Shown piece after piece: positions 28,780-37,720 of a stretch of DNA of 64,000 bases (position 1 is its first letter; the number at the start of each line of letters is the position of its first letter). The translations under genes were made by a program, and so were the position numbers. This stretch comes from Pseudarthrobacter phenanthrenivorans Sphe3 (lineage in GTDB: Bacteria > Actinomycetota > Actinomycetes > Actinomycetales > Micrococcaceae). Under the pieces are notes generated by a model, which was not told the origin of the DNA, did not search any database, and saw only the letters and a program-made list of their open reading frames with translations. The stretch is from positions 1,054,001 to 1,118,000 of the forward strand of contig NC_015145.1 of the NCBI RefSeq assembly GCF_000189535.1, given 5' to 3'.

Positions 28780-30252
28780 ATGCAGTTACTTACAGCGTCA
28801 ACACTGGCAGCACTCCCGGCAAACCTCGGCAAACCGGCCTATGACCGGTCTGCCCTGACCGCGGGAATCGTCCATTTCGGCGTCGGAGGCTTCCACCGGG
28901 CCCACCAGGCCATGTACCTGGACCAGCTGATGAACGCCGGCCTGGCCCACGACTGGGCCATCTGCGGAGTGGGCGTCCTGCCCAGTGACGCCCGCATGAA
29001 GGAGGTCATGGACCGGCAGGACTGCCTCTACACTCTCGTGGTGAAGAACCCGAACGGCACCCGGGAAGGCCGCGTCATCGGGTCAATCATCGAGTACCTC
29101 TTCGCCCCTGACAGCCCCGAGGCCGTGATCGAAAAAATGGCGTCCGACGCCGTCCGGATCGTATCGCTGACCGTGACCGAAGGCGGGTACAACTTCCACC
29201 ACGTCACCGGCGACTTCGACGCCGACAACCCGGACGTGGTCCACGACCTCGAAGCCGGGGCAGCACCGCGCACCACTTTCGGACTCATCACCGAAGCCCT
29301 GCGCCGCCGTCGTGACCGGGGACTGGAGCCCTTCACCATCATGTCCTGCGACAACATCCAGGGCAACGGCGACGTCGCACGGAAAATGTTCAGTGCCTTC
29401 GCCGCACTCAAGGACCCCGCCCTCGGCGCCTGGGTCGCGGAAAACGTTCCGTTCCCCAACAGCATGGTGGACCGCATCACCCCCGTCACCACCGACGAAG
29501 ACAGGAAGGCCATCGCCGCGGAATATGGTGTGCAGGACGGATGGCCCGTGGTCTGCGAGCCCTTCGAGCAGTGGGTACTCGAAGACCACTTCAGCCTGGG
29601 ACGGCCGCCCTTCGAAAAGGCCGGCGTCCAGGTCGTGGACGACGTGGAGCCGTATGAGTTGATGAAACTGCGGCTCCTCAACGCAAGCCACCAGGGCATG
29701 TGCTACTTCGGCTACCTTGCCGGTTACCGTTACGCGCATGAAGTAGCGCAGGACCCGTTGTTCGCGCAGTTCCTCCTGGACTACATGGACAAGGAAGCAA
29801 CACCGACGCTGCACCCCGTGCCGGGCATCGACCTTGACAGCTATAAGCGCACCCTCATCGAACGCTTTTCCAACGAACAGGTACGGGACACCTTGGCCCG
29901 CCTCTGCGCCGAGAGCTCCGACCGGATCCCGAAGTGGCTCCTGCCCGTGGTGCGCATCAACCTCGAGAACGGTGGGGAGATCAAGCGGTCTGCCGCCATC
30001 GTGGCGAGTTGGGCCCGCTATGCCGAAGGGACCGACGAGCAGGGCAACCCGATCGACGTGGTTGACCGGCTCAAGGACACCGTGATGGCCGCCGCCGCAC
30101 GCCAGCGCCAGCAGCCGCTGTCGTTCATTTCCAACAGCGACGTCTTCGGCGACCTGGTGGATGACGAGAGGTTTGTTGCCGCCTACTCCGAAGCCCTGGC
30201 CACGTTGAACCGGCACGGTGCCAGGGAGACGCTCCGGAGCCTCCAGGCCTGA
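28780..30252 (+). CDS. Long-chain mannitol/arabitol-type dehydrogenase
   Basis: A 490-residue polyol-specific long-chain dehydrogenase, oxidising mannitol to fructose or D-arabitol to D-xylulose. N-terminal NAD-binding IVHFGVGGFHRAHQAMYLDQL and the catalytic block ELMKLRLLNASHQGMCYFGYLAG (K…N..H) are clear. ATG 28780 follows GGAAAGGA; the open frame to 28657 overlaps the previous gene. Length matches mannitol 2-dehydrogenases; the linked xylulokinase and SorC gene would also fit D-arabitol 4-dehydrogenase. Confidence 0.92.
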   Translation: MQLLTASTLAALPANLGKPAYDRSALTAGIVHFGVGGFHRAHQAMYLDQLMNAGLAHDWAICGVGVLPSDARMKEVMDRQDCLYTLVVKNPNGTREGRVIGSIIEYLFAPDSPEAVIEKMASDAVRIVSLTVTEGGYNFHHVTGDFDADNPDVVHDLEAGAAPRTTFGLITEALRRRRDRGLEPFTIMSCDNIQGNGDVARKMFSAFAALKDPALGAWVAENVPFPNSMVDRITPVTTDEDRKAIAAEYGVQDGWPVVCEPFEQWVLEDHFSLGRPPFEKAGVQVVDDVEPYELMKLRLLNASHQGMCYFGYLAGYRYAHEVAQDPLFAQFLLDYMDKEATPTLHPVPGIDLDSYKRTLIERFSNEQVRDTLARLCAESSDRIPKWLLPVVRINLENGGEIKRSAAIVASWARYAEGTDEQGNPIDVVDRLKDTVMAAAARQRQQPLSFISNSDVFGDLVDDERFVAAYSEALATLNRHGARETLRSLQA

Positions 30253-30293
30253 CACCACGGGCGGACCCCGGCCTGGATCGACTTTCGAGGCGG

Positions 30294-30795
30294 TCAGGAC
30301 TGGAACTGCTGCATCGCCGAGAGGTATCCGGCGCGGGCCGAGACCAGGCACTTGGCCAGGTAGAAGGGCTGGTTGCCGTTCCGCACGTATTGCGTCAGGA
30401 CCAGCACGGGGTCCGAGGGGTGCAGGTCCAGCAGCTTCGCCCGGCTGGGTCCCACCTGGCTGAGGCTGATCTGGCACTCGCCTGGCCCGGCCAGCCTGCC
30501 CAGCTGTTTGTTGAGCCCGGCAAGCAAGGTGGTACCGCCGTCGTCCTCTATTTCAATCGGCGCGCCGCGCCCTGATGAGGCCGTCCTCCTCGAGCAGCAT
30601 GAGGGCTTCGCGGACCACGGTGCGGCTGACTTTCATGTTCGTGCCGAGTTCGGTTTCGGTGGGGATCATGGAGCCGGGGGTGAGGAGGCCGTTGCGGATG
30701 GCTTCGGCGATCCGCGAGTACACCGCGACGCGCAGGGGAGCGCCGGGCTGGGCGGCCACCGGCTGGGACAGGAACCGGGCGGCGTCCTGGTGCAC
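30294..30795 (-). pseudogene. GntR-family regulator remnant, copy A (middle deleted)
   Basis: The upstream piece (30795-30553) encodes a complete GntR winged helix: LRVAVYSRIAEAIRNGLLTPGSMIPTETELGTNMKVSRTVVREALMLLEEDGLIR, then shifts frame after RARRAD. A second frame (30527-30294) carries the end of a UTRA effector domain: LLDLHPSDPVLVLTQYVRNGNQPFYLAKCLVSARAGYLSAMQQF. The intervening part is lost. Copy B at 52290 keeps the middle but lacks the end, so the two remnants complement each other. Confidence 0.85.
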
Positions 30796-30919
30796 GTTAT
30801 GCCTCGTTTTGTGGTGGTGGTCCGGGGATTTCCAGCCTATTGCAACGTCCGACGCGTTTGTTGGACAAGCGGAAGCCGGCTCGCCTGCCCGGCGTCGGGA
30901 ACCGCCGTCGGCAGCTTCC

Positions 30920-31687
30920 TTACCCGGGGCTTCCGCCTAGCACGTCCACGTGGACGTGGTCGAGGTGACGAAGGATCTCGTTGCCGGGGTCAGGTGCGTC
31001 GTAGTCCCGCCATTGCCCGCGGGAGCTGCGTGCGCTCCAGAAACGGTCATCGAAGATGACATATTGAATGTCCAGGTCCGCTGCGTGAGCGACGAGCCAG
31101 TGCGCGAGTATCCAGCCCTGACGCCGGTTCTCCTCGGTCACCGGACGGAAGAAGATGTCGATGGCCCGGCCGTCGTAGTGCGTCGAGTCGGCTCCGTGCC
31201 CCTGATCCACGCCGCCCGGGGCGAACCCGCCCAGGCTTTGCCCGCCGAACACCTCGGCCATCGCCGCGCGCAGCTGCTCGGCGCGGGGTGTCAGGCCGCT
31301 GGCTCCAGCCTGCTGTTCCTGCAGGTCACTGGCTGCCGAGCCGCGGCAGGCCAGGACAGGGCCGGCGTCTTCGGGTGGCCCGTCCGCCAGCCGCTGCATC
31401 ACCGCCGGGTCAATGCCGGTGGTGTCCGGGGCTGCCATTCCACGGGCGAGCAGCGCCACGGCTGTGGTGGCCCGTTTTGCGGCATCACGATCGAGTCCCA
31501 CTTCTCCCGCCGGGGTTTCGACGACGCACTCAGGGCGCAGCACCAGCGAGCCGTCCGCAGTGGGCAATCCACTCAGTAAGCCGGGGCCGAGGAGTGCCAG
31601 CACGGAGGCGAGCGCTCCGAGCAGGACGACACCCAAGAGCAAGCGACGGGTGCGGAGCCGGCTGCCAGGCGTCGGGTTGCCGGTCAT
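30920..31687 (-). CDS. Membrane-anchored LAS/M15-like peptidase-domain protein, copy A
   Basis: A 255-residue protein with a signal-anchor (RRLLLGVVLLGALASVLALLGPGLL, residues 15-40), a helical middle, and a C-terminal domain with the LAS-peptidase pattern: ADSTHYDGRAIDIFF (His … Asp) and ILRHLDHVHVDV (HxH), the zinc ligands and base of D-Ala-D-Ala carboxypeptidase-type folds. It probably acts outside the membrane on the cell wall, or is an inactive relative. ATG 31687 has GAAGGGG 9 bases upstream; the longer frame to 31870 lacks this. A near-identical copy is at 52714-53481. Confidence 0.8.
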   Translation of the reverse strand: MTGNPTPGSRLRTRRLLLGVVLLGALASVLALLGPGLLSGLPTADGSLVLRPECVVETPAGEVGLDRDAAKRATTAVALLARGMAAPDTTGIDPAVMQRLADGPPEDAGPVLACRGSAASDLQEQQAGASGLTPRAEQLRAAMAEVFGGQSLGGFAPGGVDQGHGADSTHYDGRAIDIFFRPVTEENRRQGWILAHWLVAHAADLDIQYVIFDDRFWSARSSRGQWRDYDAPDPGNEILRHLDHVHVDVLGGSPG

Positions 31688-31733
31688 CGTGGGGTGCCCC
31701 TTCGGTTTGCTGGGTGGTCTCTTGGCTATTGTT

Positions 31734-32468
31734 TCAAACCCGGCGGCTTGCACCCTGCCTGGAGCGAACCAGAATGCAGACGCCCAGCGCCGCCACCCAC
31801 AATCCCCATCCGGTACTGCCGAGCAGGCCCGCAAGGTCCCATACCGGGAACCCGGGAACGGCGGTGGCAAGGATCTCGCCCTGGTTCAGCAGGTAGAGGA
31901 GGCTGACCAGAAGCCCGGCAGCGCCAAGCCAGCGCGGGAGCACCCGAGTTCGCAGAATGACCACGCTGAGGGTGACCGACCAGCCGATCACCAGCAGCTG
32001 GCCCAGATGTTCGCCCAGCAGCGCTCCGCCGAACTGGTGCTGTGCCAGCCAGGCTGCTTCCACGGCGGCGCGCGTGGTGGCATCGCCAGCTAGGTAGGAG
32101 GCGGCCAGCGGCGGGACGACGAACACCCAGCGCAGGAAGCCGATCACCGACAGGAGAACGGAGGCGGCGCCAACCCAGGTGGCCACCCGCAACGCCGGAT
32201 GGTCGCGGAGGCCCAGCGCAGGGGGCAGCAGCAGGACCGGTATGGCCAGGAGTCCGTAGGTCCACGCGGCGGCGAACCAGGTCCACACCAGCCCCGCTCC
32301 GCCCGCGTCAAACGCGGGCAACACAACACTGGCAGGTTCCCGCAGGATTTCCGGCCAGTCGAACGTTGCTGACAGGACGGTGGCGGCCGCGGCGAACGCC
32401 AGCGCGCTCACCACGAACAGCACACCGGTCACCCGCGGCGTGGTGTTGTCACTGGAGATGATTGCCAT
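31734..32468 (-). CDS. DUF4386-like integral membrane protein
   Basis: A 244-residue protein with about six membrane segments (VTGVLFVVSALAFAAAATVLSA, YGLLAIPVLLLPPALGL, VATWVGAASVLLSVIGFLRWVFVV, LGQLLVIGWSVTLSVVIL, WLGAAGLLVSLLYLLNQGEILA, GSTGWGLWVAALGVCILV). Pattern and length agree with the DUF4386 family of unknown function. Only in copy A; its stop codon lies exactly at the edge of the sequence shared with copy B. Confidence 0.7.
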   Translation of the reverse strand: MAIISSDNTTPRVTGVLFVVSALAFAAAATVLSATFDWPEILREPASVVLPAFDAGGAGLVWTWFAAAWTYGLLAIPVLLLPPALGLRDHPALRVATWVGAASVLLSVIGFLRWVFVVPPLAASYLAGDATTRAAVEAAWLAQHQFGGALLGEHLGQLLVIGWSVTLSVVILRTRVLPRWLGAAGLLVSLLYLLNQGEILATAVPGFPVWDLAGLLGSTGWGLWVAALGVCILVRSRQGASRRV

Positions 32469-32795
32469 GGTGACCGTTTCTTGGAGCAGCCAACGGATTC
32501 AGCCAGCCCGGACTACAGCGTCCCGGGAATGTCGCGTCCGGGGAAGAGCGTTGCGTGCAGCGCGCACGCCGTTTCGCCGGGCCGGAAGGTGAAGAAGTGG
32601 ATCATCGGAAGGGCACCTAACGCACGTCATCCCAGACCAGGACCTCTCCCCGGCAGCATCGTACCGTTTGCCCAAGGGGCCAAACAATGGCGGCTGCCAA
32701 CGGTCCGGCTTCCGGTCCGGTGCCCCGCGGGACGTCTGGTTTCGACGAACGCAATCACAGGGCTGCTGAAGGCTCATTAAGGCGCTCTGCCACGC
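32469..32795. other. Gene-free stretch
   Basis: About 327 bases between the GAF regulator end and the DUF4386 start. No open frame with a ribosome site and recognisable protein. It should contain the promoter of the DUF4386 gene; no clear operator stands out. Confidence 0.4.
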
Positions 32796-34085
32796 TCAGC
32801 CACAGAACGCAGAGGAAGCGCGGAACGCCGAATACCTTGGATCATCACGTCCCATCAGCTGTCCCAGCGCTTTCACACCCTCCGCGTCCGCGGTCCCCAT
32901 GTCCGTGGACAGCCATCGCATAAGCAGTCCGGCATCCCCGCTGGCCCGCACCGCCGAACCAACGGCCAGGTCCAGCTGGTCCCGCAGCAGCTGCACCGCG
33001 AGGACACCGGACCGGCTGAGCAGGGGAGCCGGATACGCCTCCAGCGCCTCAGCCACGTGGCCCTCCCGCAGCAGCCGCAGTACCCGCCCCGAATCGGAAC
33101 ACCCGGCCAAGCCTGCGGCAAGCCGGTACGGGTTCGACTCCACAGCATCACCAAGCAGGGACCGGACCCGGAACATCTCCGTCCGGATGGCCTGCGGCGT
33201 GCCCGCATCCCCGTGCAGCTCGTACGCCAATTCGTCGGCGCTCCATCCCTGCGACCGGGAATCGAGCAGCGCCAGGATCTCCGCCCGGCGCAGCGTCAGA
33301 GGTACCCGGCTGCCGTCGGCAAACACCGCGGCAGGCCGGTCGCCGAGCAGCTCCAGCGACGAAACAGCAGCAGCGGCAGCCCGCCGCGCACCCTGCCGGG
33401 AGGCAGCAACGGAAGAAGACGCACTCAAGGAGGCGCCGCCGTCGGACGTTCCCAGCAGCGACTCCGCCACCCGGACCGCGCACCGCACCATCCGCAGCGT
33501 GTCCGCGCTGATGGTGTCCAGCGGGCCCGAGACGTCCAGCACGCCCAGCAACGCACCCGTCAAAGGGTCCGTGATGGGCGCCGCCGTGCATGCCCAGTCG
33601 TGGTGGGTGCGGACCAGGTGCTCGGCGGAGAACAGCTGCACCGGCCCGCCGGTGACCAGCGCCTCGCTGATGGCGTTGGTGCCGATCCCCGCCTCGGACC
33701 AGTCCGCCCCTTCAGAGAACTCCAGCCGGTCCGCCCGCCGCAGCGCCTCCCGGCTGCCCACCCGCCACAGGATCTCACCACCGGCGTCCGTGAGCACCAG
33801 CAGGTGCCGGCCGGAACTGGAATCGTCGGCCAGCAGGTCCTGCAGTGCCGGCATCACCTGCTGCAGCCGGTGCTCGCGCCGCAGCTGAACCACCTCGGAC
33901 GGATCGTGCACGTGCCGCGGGCTGTGCTGGTCCGGGCTGATGCCCAGCGCCATGGACCGGCGCCACGATTCCGCCAGCGGGGTAGGGATCTCCGGGCGCG
34001 GGACACCGGCGATGACCAGCTCGTGCGCCCGGCGCAGGGCGCGCGCGTACTTCGCCGGGTCCGAGAACCTCAGGCCGTAGTCCAC
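32796..34085 (-). CDS. GAF-domain transcriptional regulator (AcoR-like N-terminus, winged-helix C-terminus)
   Basis: A 429-residue regulator. Residues about 30-60 (PRPEIPTPLAESWRRSMALGISPD) and the GAF domain (about 75-215: LLVLTDAGGEILWRVG … EGADWSEAGIGTNAISEALVTGGPVQLFSAEHLVRTHHDWACTAAPITDP) match AcoR-type sensors. There is no AAA+ domain; instead the C-terminus has a winged-helix-like block (VPLTLRRAEILALLDSRSQGWSADELAYELHG … AIRTEMFRVRSLLG). GTG start with a GAGGAGGAG site. Divergent from the flavin monooxygenase and dehydrogenase genes, so it probably controls them. Confidence 0.85.
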   Translation of the reverse strand: MDYGLRFSDPAKYARALRRAHELVIAGVPRPEIPTPLAESWRRSMALGISPDQHSPRHVHDPSEVVQLRREHRLQQVMPALQDLLADDSSSGRHLLVLTDAGGEILWRVGSREALRRADRLEFSEGADWSEAGIGTNAISEALVTGGPVQLFSAEHLVRTHHDWACTAAPITDPLTGALLGVLDVSGPLDTISADTLRMVRCAVRVAESLLGTSDGGASLSASSSVAASRQGARRAAAAAVSSLELLGDRPAAVFADGSRVPLTLRRAEILALLDSRSQGWSADELAYELHGDAGTPQAIRTEMFRVRSLLGDAVESNPYRLAAGLAGCSDSGRVLRLLREGHVAEALEAYPAPLLSRSGVLAVQLLRDQLDLAVGSAVRASGDAGLLMRWLSTDMGTADAEGVKALGQLMGRDDPRYSAFRASSAFCG

Positions 34086-34127
34086 CGTCTCCTCCTCACT
34101 GCCGGCGTCCTTGCCGGCAGCGCCCGT

Positions 34128-34143
34128 GTAACGCGCTTGTTAC
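34128..34143. promoter_or_regulatory. Inverted repeat in the regulator / monooxygenase divergent promoter
   Basis: GTAAC at 34128 and GTTAC ending at 34143, six bases apart, between two divergent starts. A plausible binding site for the GAF regulator, but short. Confidence 0.4.
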
Positions 34144-34256
34144 CCCCGCCGCGTTCCAATAGTGATGCAGCTCACGCCCGCCCCAGCATACCGCAGGGAC
34201 ACCGGCGGGAGGGGGCCGCCCGGACCACCTGAGGGACCGCACACAAAGGAGTGGAG

Positions 34257-36056
34257 ATGACCGAAACACCCACCGCCGCAGCACAGGCCTGGCTGGCCAG
34301 CCTGGACCAGGCGCTGCAGCGGCGCGACGTGGACGCCGCGCTGGACCTGTTCGAGGACGACAGCTACTGGCGCGACTTCGTGGCGTTCACCTGGAACCTG
34401 AAAACCCTGGAAGGCAAGGCGGACATCCGCCGCATGCTCCAGGCCACGCTGGACCACGTCCAGCCCGCCGACTGGGCACTCGCCGAGGACGCCACCGGCA
34501 GTACCGCCGCCGACGGGACCGTGGAAGCCTGGATCACGTTCGAGACCGGCACCGCCCGCGGCTACGGCCACCTCCGGCTGCGGAACGGCAAATGCTGGAC
34601 CCTGCTCACCACCATGCAGGAGCTGAAGGGCTTCGAGGAGAAAAAGGGCCCGCGCCGCGAGCAGGGCGTGGCACACGAAATCGTCCGCGGCCGCCGCTCC
34701 TGGAAGGAACTCAAGGAAGAGCAGGAAGCCCGGCTCGGCTACGAGGACCAGCCCTACTGCGTGATCATCGGCGGCGGGCAGGGCGGCATCGGCCTCGCGG
34801 CGCGGCTCAAGCGGTTGGGCGTGCCCACCCTCGTGATCGAGAAAAACCAGAACCCGGGCGACTCCTGGCGCAACCGTTACAAGTCCCTGCACCTGCACGA
34901 CCCCGTCTGGTACGACCACCTGCCCTACCTGAAATTCCCGGAGGACTGGCCCGTCTTCGCCGCCAAGGACAAGATCGGCGACTGGCTGGAGCACTACACC
35001 CGCATCATGGAGCTGAACTACTGGTCCGGCACCGAATGCGTGGGCGCAGAGTACGACGACGGCACGCAGGAATGGGCGGTCAGCGTCCTTCGCAACGGCG
35101 AACCGGTGAGGTTGCGGCCCAAGCAGCTGATCTTCGCCCTGGGCGTCTCCGGCTACCCGAACATCCCCGCGTTCGACGGTGCCGAGAGCTTCCTGGGGGA
35201 GCAGCGGCACTCCTCCCAGCACCCCGGCGGAGGGGACTGGACCGGGAAGAAGGCTGTGGTGATCGGCTCCAACAATTCCGCGCACGACATCTGCGCGGAC
35301 CTGTGGGAGCACGGCGCCGACGTCACCATGGTGCAGCGCTCCTCCACCCACATTGCCCGCAGCGAGTCGCTGATGGACCTGGCCCTGGGTGACCTGTACT
35401 CGGAGAAGGCGCTCGCCAACGGTGTCACCACGGAAAAGGCAGACCTGCTGTTCGCGTCCCTGCCGTACCGGATCCTGCCCGAGGCTCAGGTGCCCGTCTA
35501 CCAGGAGATGGCGAAGCGGGATGCGGACTTCTACTCGCAGCTGGAGGCCGCAGGGTTCGAGCTGGACTTCGGCGTGGACGGCTCAGGCCTCTTCCTGAAG
35601 TACCTGCGGCGCGGCTCCGGCTACTACATCGACGTCGGCGCCTCCCAGCTGATCATCGACGGCCGGGTGAAGCTCAAGTCAGGGCAGGTTTCCAAGATCA
35701 CCGGCAACGCCGTGGTGATGGACGACGGCACCGAGTTGGAGGCCGACCTGATTGTCTACGCCACCGGGTACGGGTCCATGAACGGCTGGCTGGCGGACCT
35801 GGTCTCTCCCGAAATCGCGGACAAAGTAGGAAAATGCTGGGGATACGGCTCAGACACGCCAAAAGACCCTGGTCCGTGGGAGGGAGAGCTGCGCAATATG
35901 TGGAAACCAACCAACGTCCCCAACCTCTGGATCCACGGCGGCAACCTGCACCAGAGCCGGCACTACTCCTCCTACCTCGCCCTGCAGCTCAAAGCCCGGA
36001 TGGAAGGACTCGAGACGCCGGTGTACGAACTGCAGCCCAGCCACCACACCCGCTAA
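34257..36056 (+). CDS. Flavin-containing monooxygenase with N-terminal NTF2-like domain
   Basis: A 599-residue FAD/NADPH monooxygenase fused to an N-terminal SnoaL/NTF2-like domain (residues 1-130, ALDLFEDDSYWRDFVAFTWNLKTLEG). FAD-binding GGGQGGIGLAARL near 170, an HLHDPVWYDHLPYLKFP segment near 215 and NADP-binding IGSNNSAHDICADLWEHG near 340 are visible; YATGY closes the FAD domain. Such proteins oxygenate ketones or heteroatoms. ATG 34257 is preferred (AAAGGAG upstream); GTG 34251 is possible. With the dehydrogenase 12 bases on, it suggests alcohol-to-ketone-to-ester or diol/acetoin metabolism. Confidence 0.9.
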   Translation: MTETPTAAAQAWLASLDQALQRRDVDAALDLFEDDSYWRDFVAFTWNLKTLEGKADIRRMLQATLDHVQPADWALAEDATGSTAADGTVEAWITFETGTARGYGHLRLRNGKCWTLLTTMQELKGFEEKKGPRREQGVAHEIVRGRRSWKELKEEQEARLGYEDQPYCVIIGGGQGGIGLAARLKRLGVPTLVIEKNQNPGDSWRNRYKSLHLHDPVWYDHLPYLKFPEDWPVFAAKDKIGDWLEHYTRIMELNYWSGTECVGAEYDDGTQEWAVSVLRNGEPVRLRPKQLIFALGVSGYPNIPAFDGAESFLGEQRHSSQHPGGGDWTGKKAVVIGSNNSAHDICADLWEHGADVTMVQRSSTHIARSESLMDLALGDLYSEKALANGVTTEKADLLFASLPYRILPEAQVPVYQEMAKRDADFYSQLEAAGFELDFGVDGSGLFLKYLRRGSGYYIDVGASQLIIDGRVKLKSGQVSKITGNAVVMDDGTELEADLIVYATGYGSMNGWLADLVSPEIADKVGKCWGYGSDTPKDPGPWEGELRNMWKPTNVPNLWIHGGNLHQSRHYSSYLALQLKARMEGLETPVYELQPSHHTR

Positions 36057-36068
36057 GGAGAGCGCATC

Positions 36069-37124
36069 ATGAAGGCAGCACGATTCCACGCCCGCAAGGA
36101 CATCCGTATCGAGGACATCCCGGAGCCGGACCTCCTCGCTGAGACCGTCAAGATCGACGTCGCGTGGTGCGGCATCTGCGGCACCGACCTGCACGAGTAC
36201 CTGGAGGGCCCCATCTTCGTCCCGGCGCCAGGCCACCCCCACCCGCTGTCCCACGAGGAAGCTCCGGTGACGCTGGGACACGAATTCTCCGGGACTGTCT
36301 CTGAGGTCGGCGAAGGGGTGACGGGCCTCGCGAAGGGGGACAACGTCGTCGTCGAGCCCTATTTTGTCTGCGACGAATGCGATTCCTGCAACGCAGGCAA
36401 CTACCACCTGTGCCGGCAGATGGGCTTCATCGGGCTGTCGGGCGGCGGGGGAGGGCTGAGCGAGAAGATCGTGGTGGACCAGCGGTGGGTGCACCCCATC
36501 GGGGACATTCCGCTGGATGAGGCTGCCCTGATCGAGCCGCTGTCCGTGGCTCACCACGCGGTGGCGCGCAGTGGCGTGAAGGCCGGCGACACCGCACTGG
36601 TGGGCGGTTCCGGGCCGATCGGGCTGCTCACCGCGGCGGTCCTGAAGGGCATGGGGGTGACCACGATCATCAGCGAACTCACCCAGGCGCGCAAGGAGAA
36701 AGCCACGTCCAGCGGCGTGGCGGACCATGTCCTGGATCCGAGCAAAGAGGACGTCCCGGCGCGGGTGCGCGAGCTCACCGGCGGGACGGGGGCCGACGTC
36801 GCGTTCGAATGCGCCGGCGTGAACGCGGTGCTGGACACCATGCTCGACGCCGTCCGGCCCGGCGCCGTGGTGGTCAACGTGTCCATCTGGGGCGCGCCCG
36901 CCACCGTGGACATGCAGAAGCTGGTCCTCAAGGAGATCGACCTGCGCGGCACCATCGCCTACGTCCGGGACCACCCCGCCGTGATCAAGATGGTGCAGGA
37001 GGGCAAGGTGGACCTCAAGCCGTTCATCACCGGCCGGATCGCGCTGGAGGACCTGGTGGAGCAGGGCTTCGACACCCTGATCAACCACAAGGACACCGCG
37101 GTAAAGGTGCTGGTGCACCCGTAG
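36069..37124 (+). CDS. 2,3-butanediol dehydrogenase-like zinc dehydrogenase
   Basis: A 351-residue medium-chain dehydrogenase. Zinc ligands: GICGTDLHEYLEGP and LGHEFSG with a spacer (IFVPAPGHPHPLSHEEAPVT) typical of butanediol dehydrogenases; structural zinc CDECDSCNAGNYHLC; NAD fold GGSGPIGLLTAAVLKGMG. It probably interconverts 2,3-butanediol and acetoin or a related diol/ketone. It follows the flavin monooxygenase by 12 bases with GGAGAG as ribosome site. Its TAG stop is at the exact edge of the sequence shared with copy B. Confidence 0.9.
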   Translation: MKAARFHARKDIRIEDIPEPDLLAETVKIDVAWCGICGTDLHEYLEGPIFVPAPGHPHPLSHEEAPVTLGHEFSGTVSEVGEGVTGLAKGDNVVVEPYFVCDECDSCNAGNYHLCRQMGFIGLSGGGGGLSEKIVVDQRWVHPIGDIPLDEAALIEPLSVAHHAVARSGVKAGDTALVGGSGPIGLLTAAVLKGMGVTTIISELTQARKEKATSSGVADHVLDPSKEDVPARVRELTGGTGADVAFECAGVNAVLDTMLDAVRPGAVVVNVSIWGAPATVDMQKLVLKEIDLRGTIAYVRDHPAVIKMVQEGKVDLKPFITGRIALEDLVEQGFDTLINHKDTAVKVLVHP

Positions 37125-37144
37125 GGGCTGTGGGCAGCCGCGCG

Positions 37145-37720
37145 TCAGGGGAGCGGGTGCCGTTCGCCCACGCTGACGGAGGACGACGGCGGCAGGTACT
37201 CCCGCCGTCGTCGTTCCATCCGTTGCTGCTGGCCCGGTGACGGGATATTCGCACGCTTGGCGCGGTTGCACCTGGCGCAGGCCGCAACGAAGTTCTGCAG
37301 GCTGGTGGAACCGCCCTTGGACCACGGATAGAAGTGGTCCCCGTGCTCGGCCGGGCGTCCGCAGCGGCGCCCGAAGCCGGCTTCCAGCTCGCACAGGCCG
37401 CCTGCCCTGGTCATCCCTTCGCGGCGCTGCTGGCGCGTGAAGCGGCGCACCGGATCCCGGCGGCGGACGTCCCGGCCGGTGATGACGGCGGCAGTAATCC
37501 CAAGCACGACGGCGGCCACGCCCGGGAGCGCAACCGCGGCGACGACGTTCTCCACCATGCCGCTCAGGACCGCTGCGGCGGCTGACGGCCCCGCTCCGGC
37601 AGCCGGTGCCGGCTTCGAGCCGAGCGCGGTCATCATCGCGACAGCGATCCAGATCGTCACCGCCGAGTACGCCAGGCGAAGCCCCTGCCGGGTCCAGTAG
37701 ATACGGCCGAGTTCCGGCAT
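37145..37720 (-). CDS. Membrane-anchored HNH nuclease-like protein, copy A
   Basis: A 191-residue protein with two hydrophobic segments (LRLAYSAVTIWIAVAMMTALG, VENVVAAVALPGVAAVVLGITAAVITG), then a basic linker and an HNH domain: CELEAGFGRRCGRPAEHGDHFYPWSKGGSTSLQNFVAACARCNRAKRANIPS with two Cys pairs and the H-N-H core. ATG 37720 has GGGGGAA upstream. It is convergent to the butanediol dehydrogenase. A nuclease domain on a membrane anchor is unusual; role unknown. Copy B at 53539 is nearly identical. Confidence 0.85.
   Translation of the reverse strand: MPELGRIYWTRQGLRLAYSAVTIWIAVAMMTALGSKPAPAAGAGPSAAAAVLSGMVENVVAAVALPGVAAVVLGITAAVITGRDVRRRDPVRRFTRQQRREGMTRAGGLCELEAGFGRRCGRPAEHGDHFYPWSKGGSTSLQNFVAACARCNRAKRANIPSPGQQQRMERRRREYLPPSSSVSVGERHPLP

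Noticed and set aside
29083..30477. 464-aa minus-strand frame opposite the mannitol-type dehydrogenase
   Set aside because: Antisense of a clear gene, no motif or ribosome site.
35850..37394. 514-aa minus-strand frame opposite the butanediol-type dehydrogenase
   Set aside because: Antisense shadow; the dehydrogenase frame has all expected motifs.
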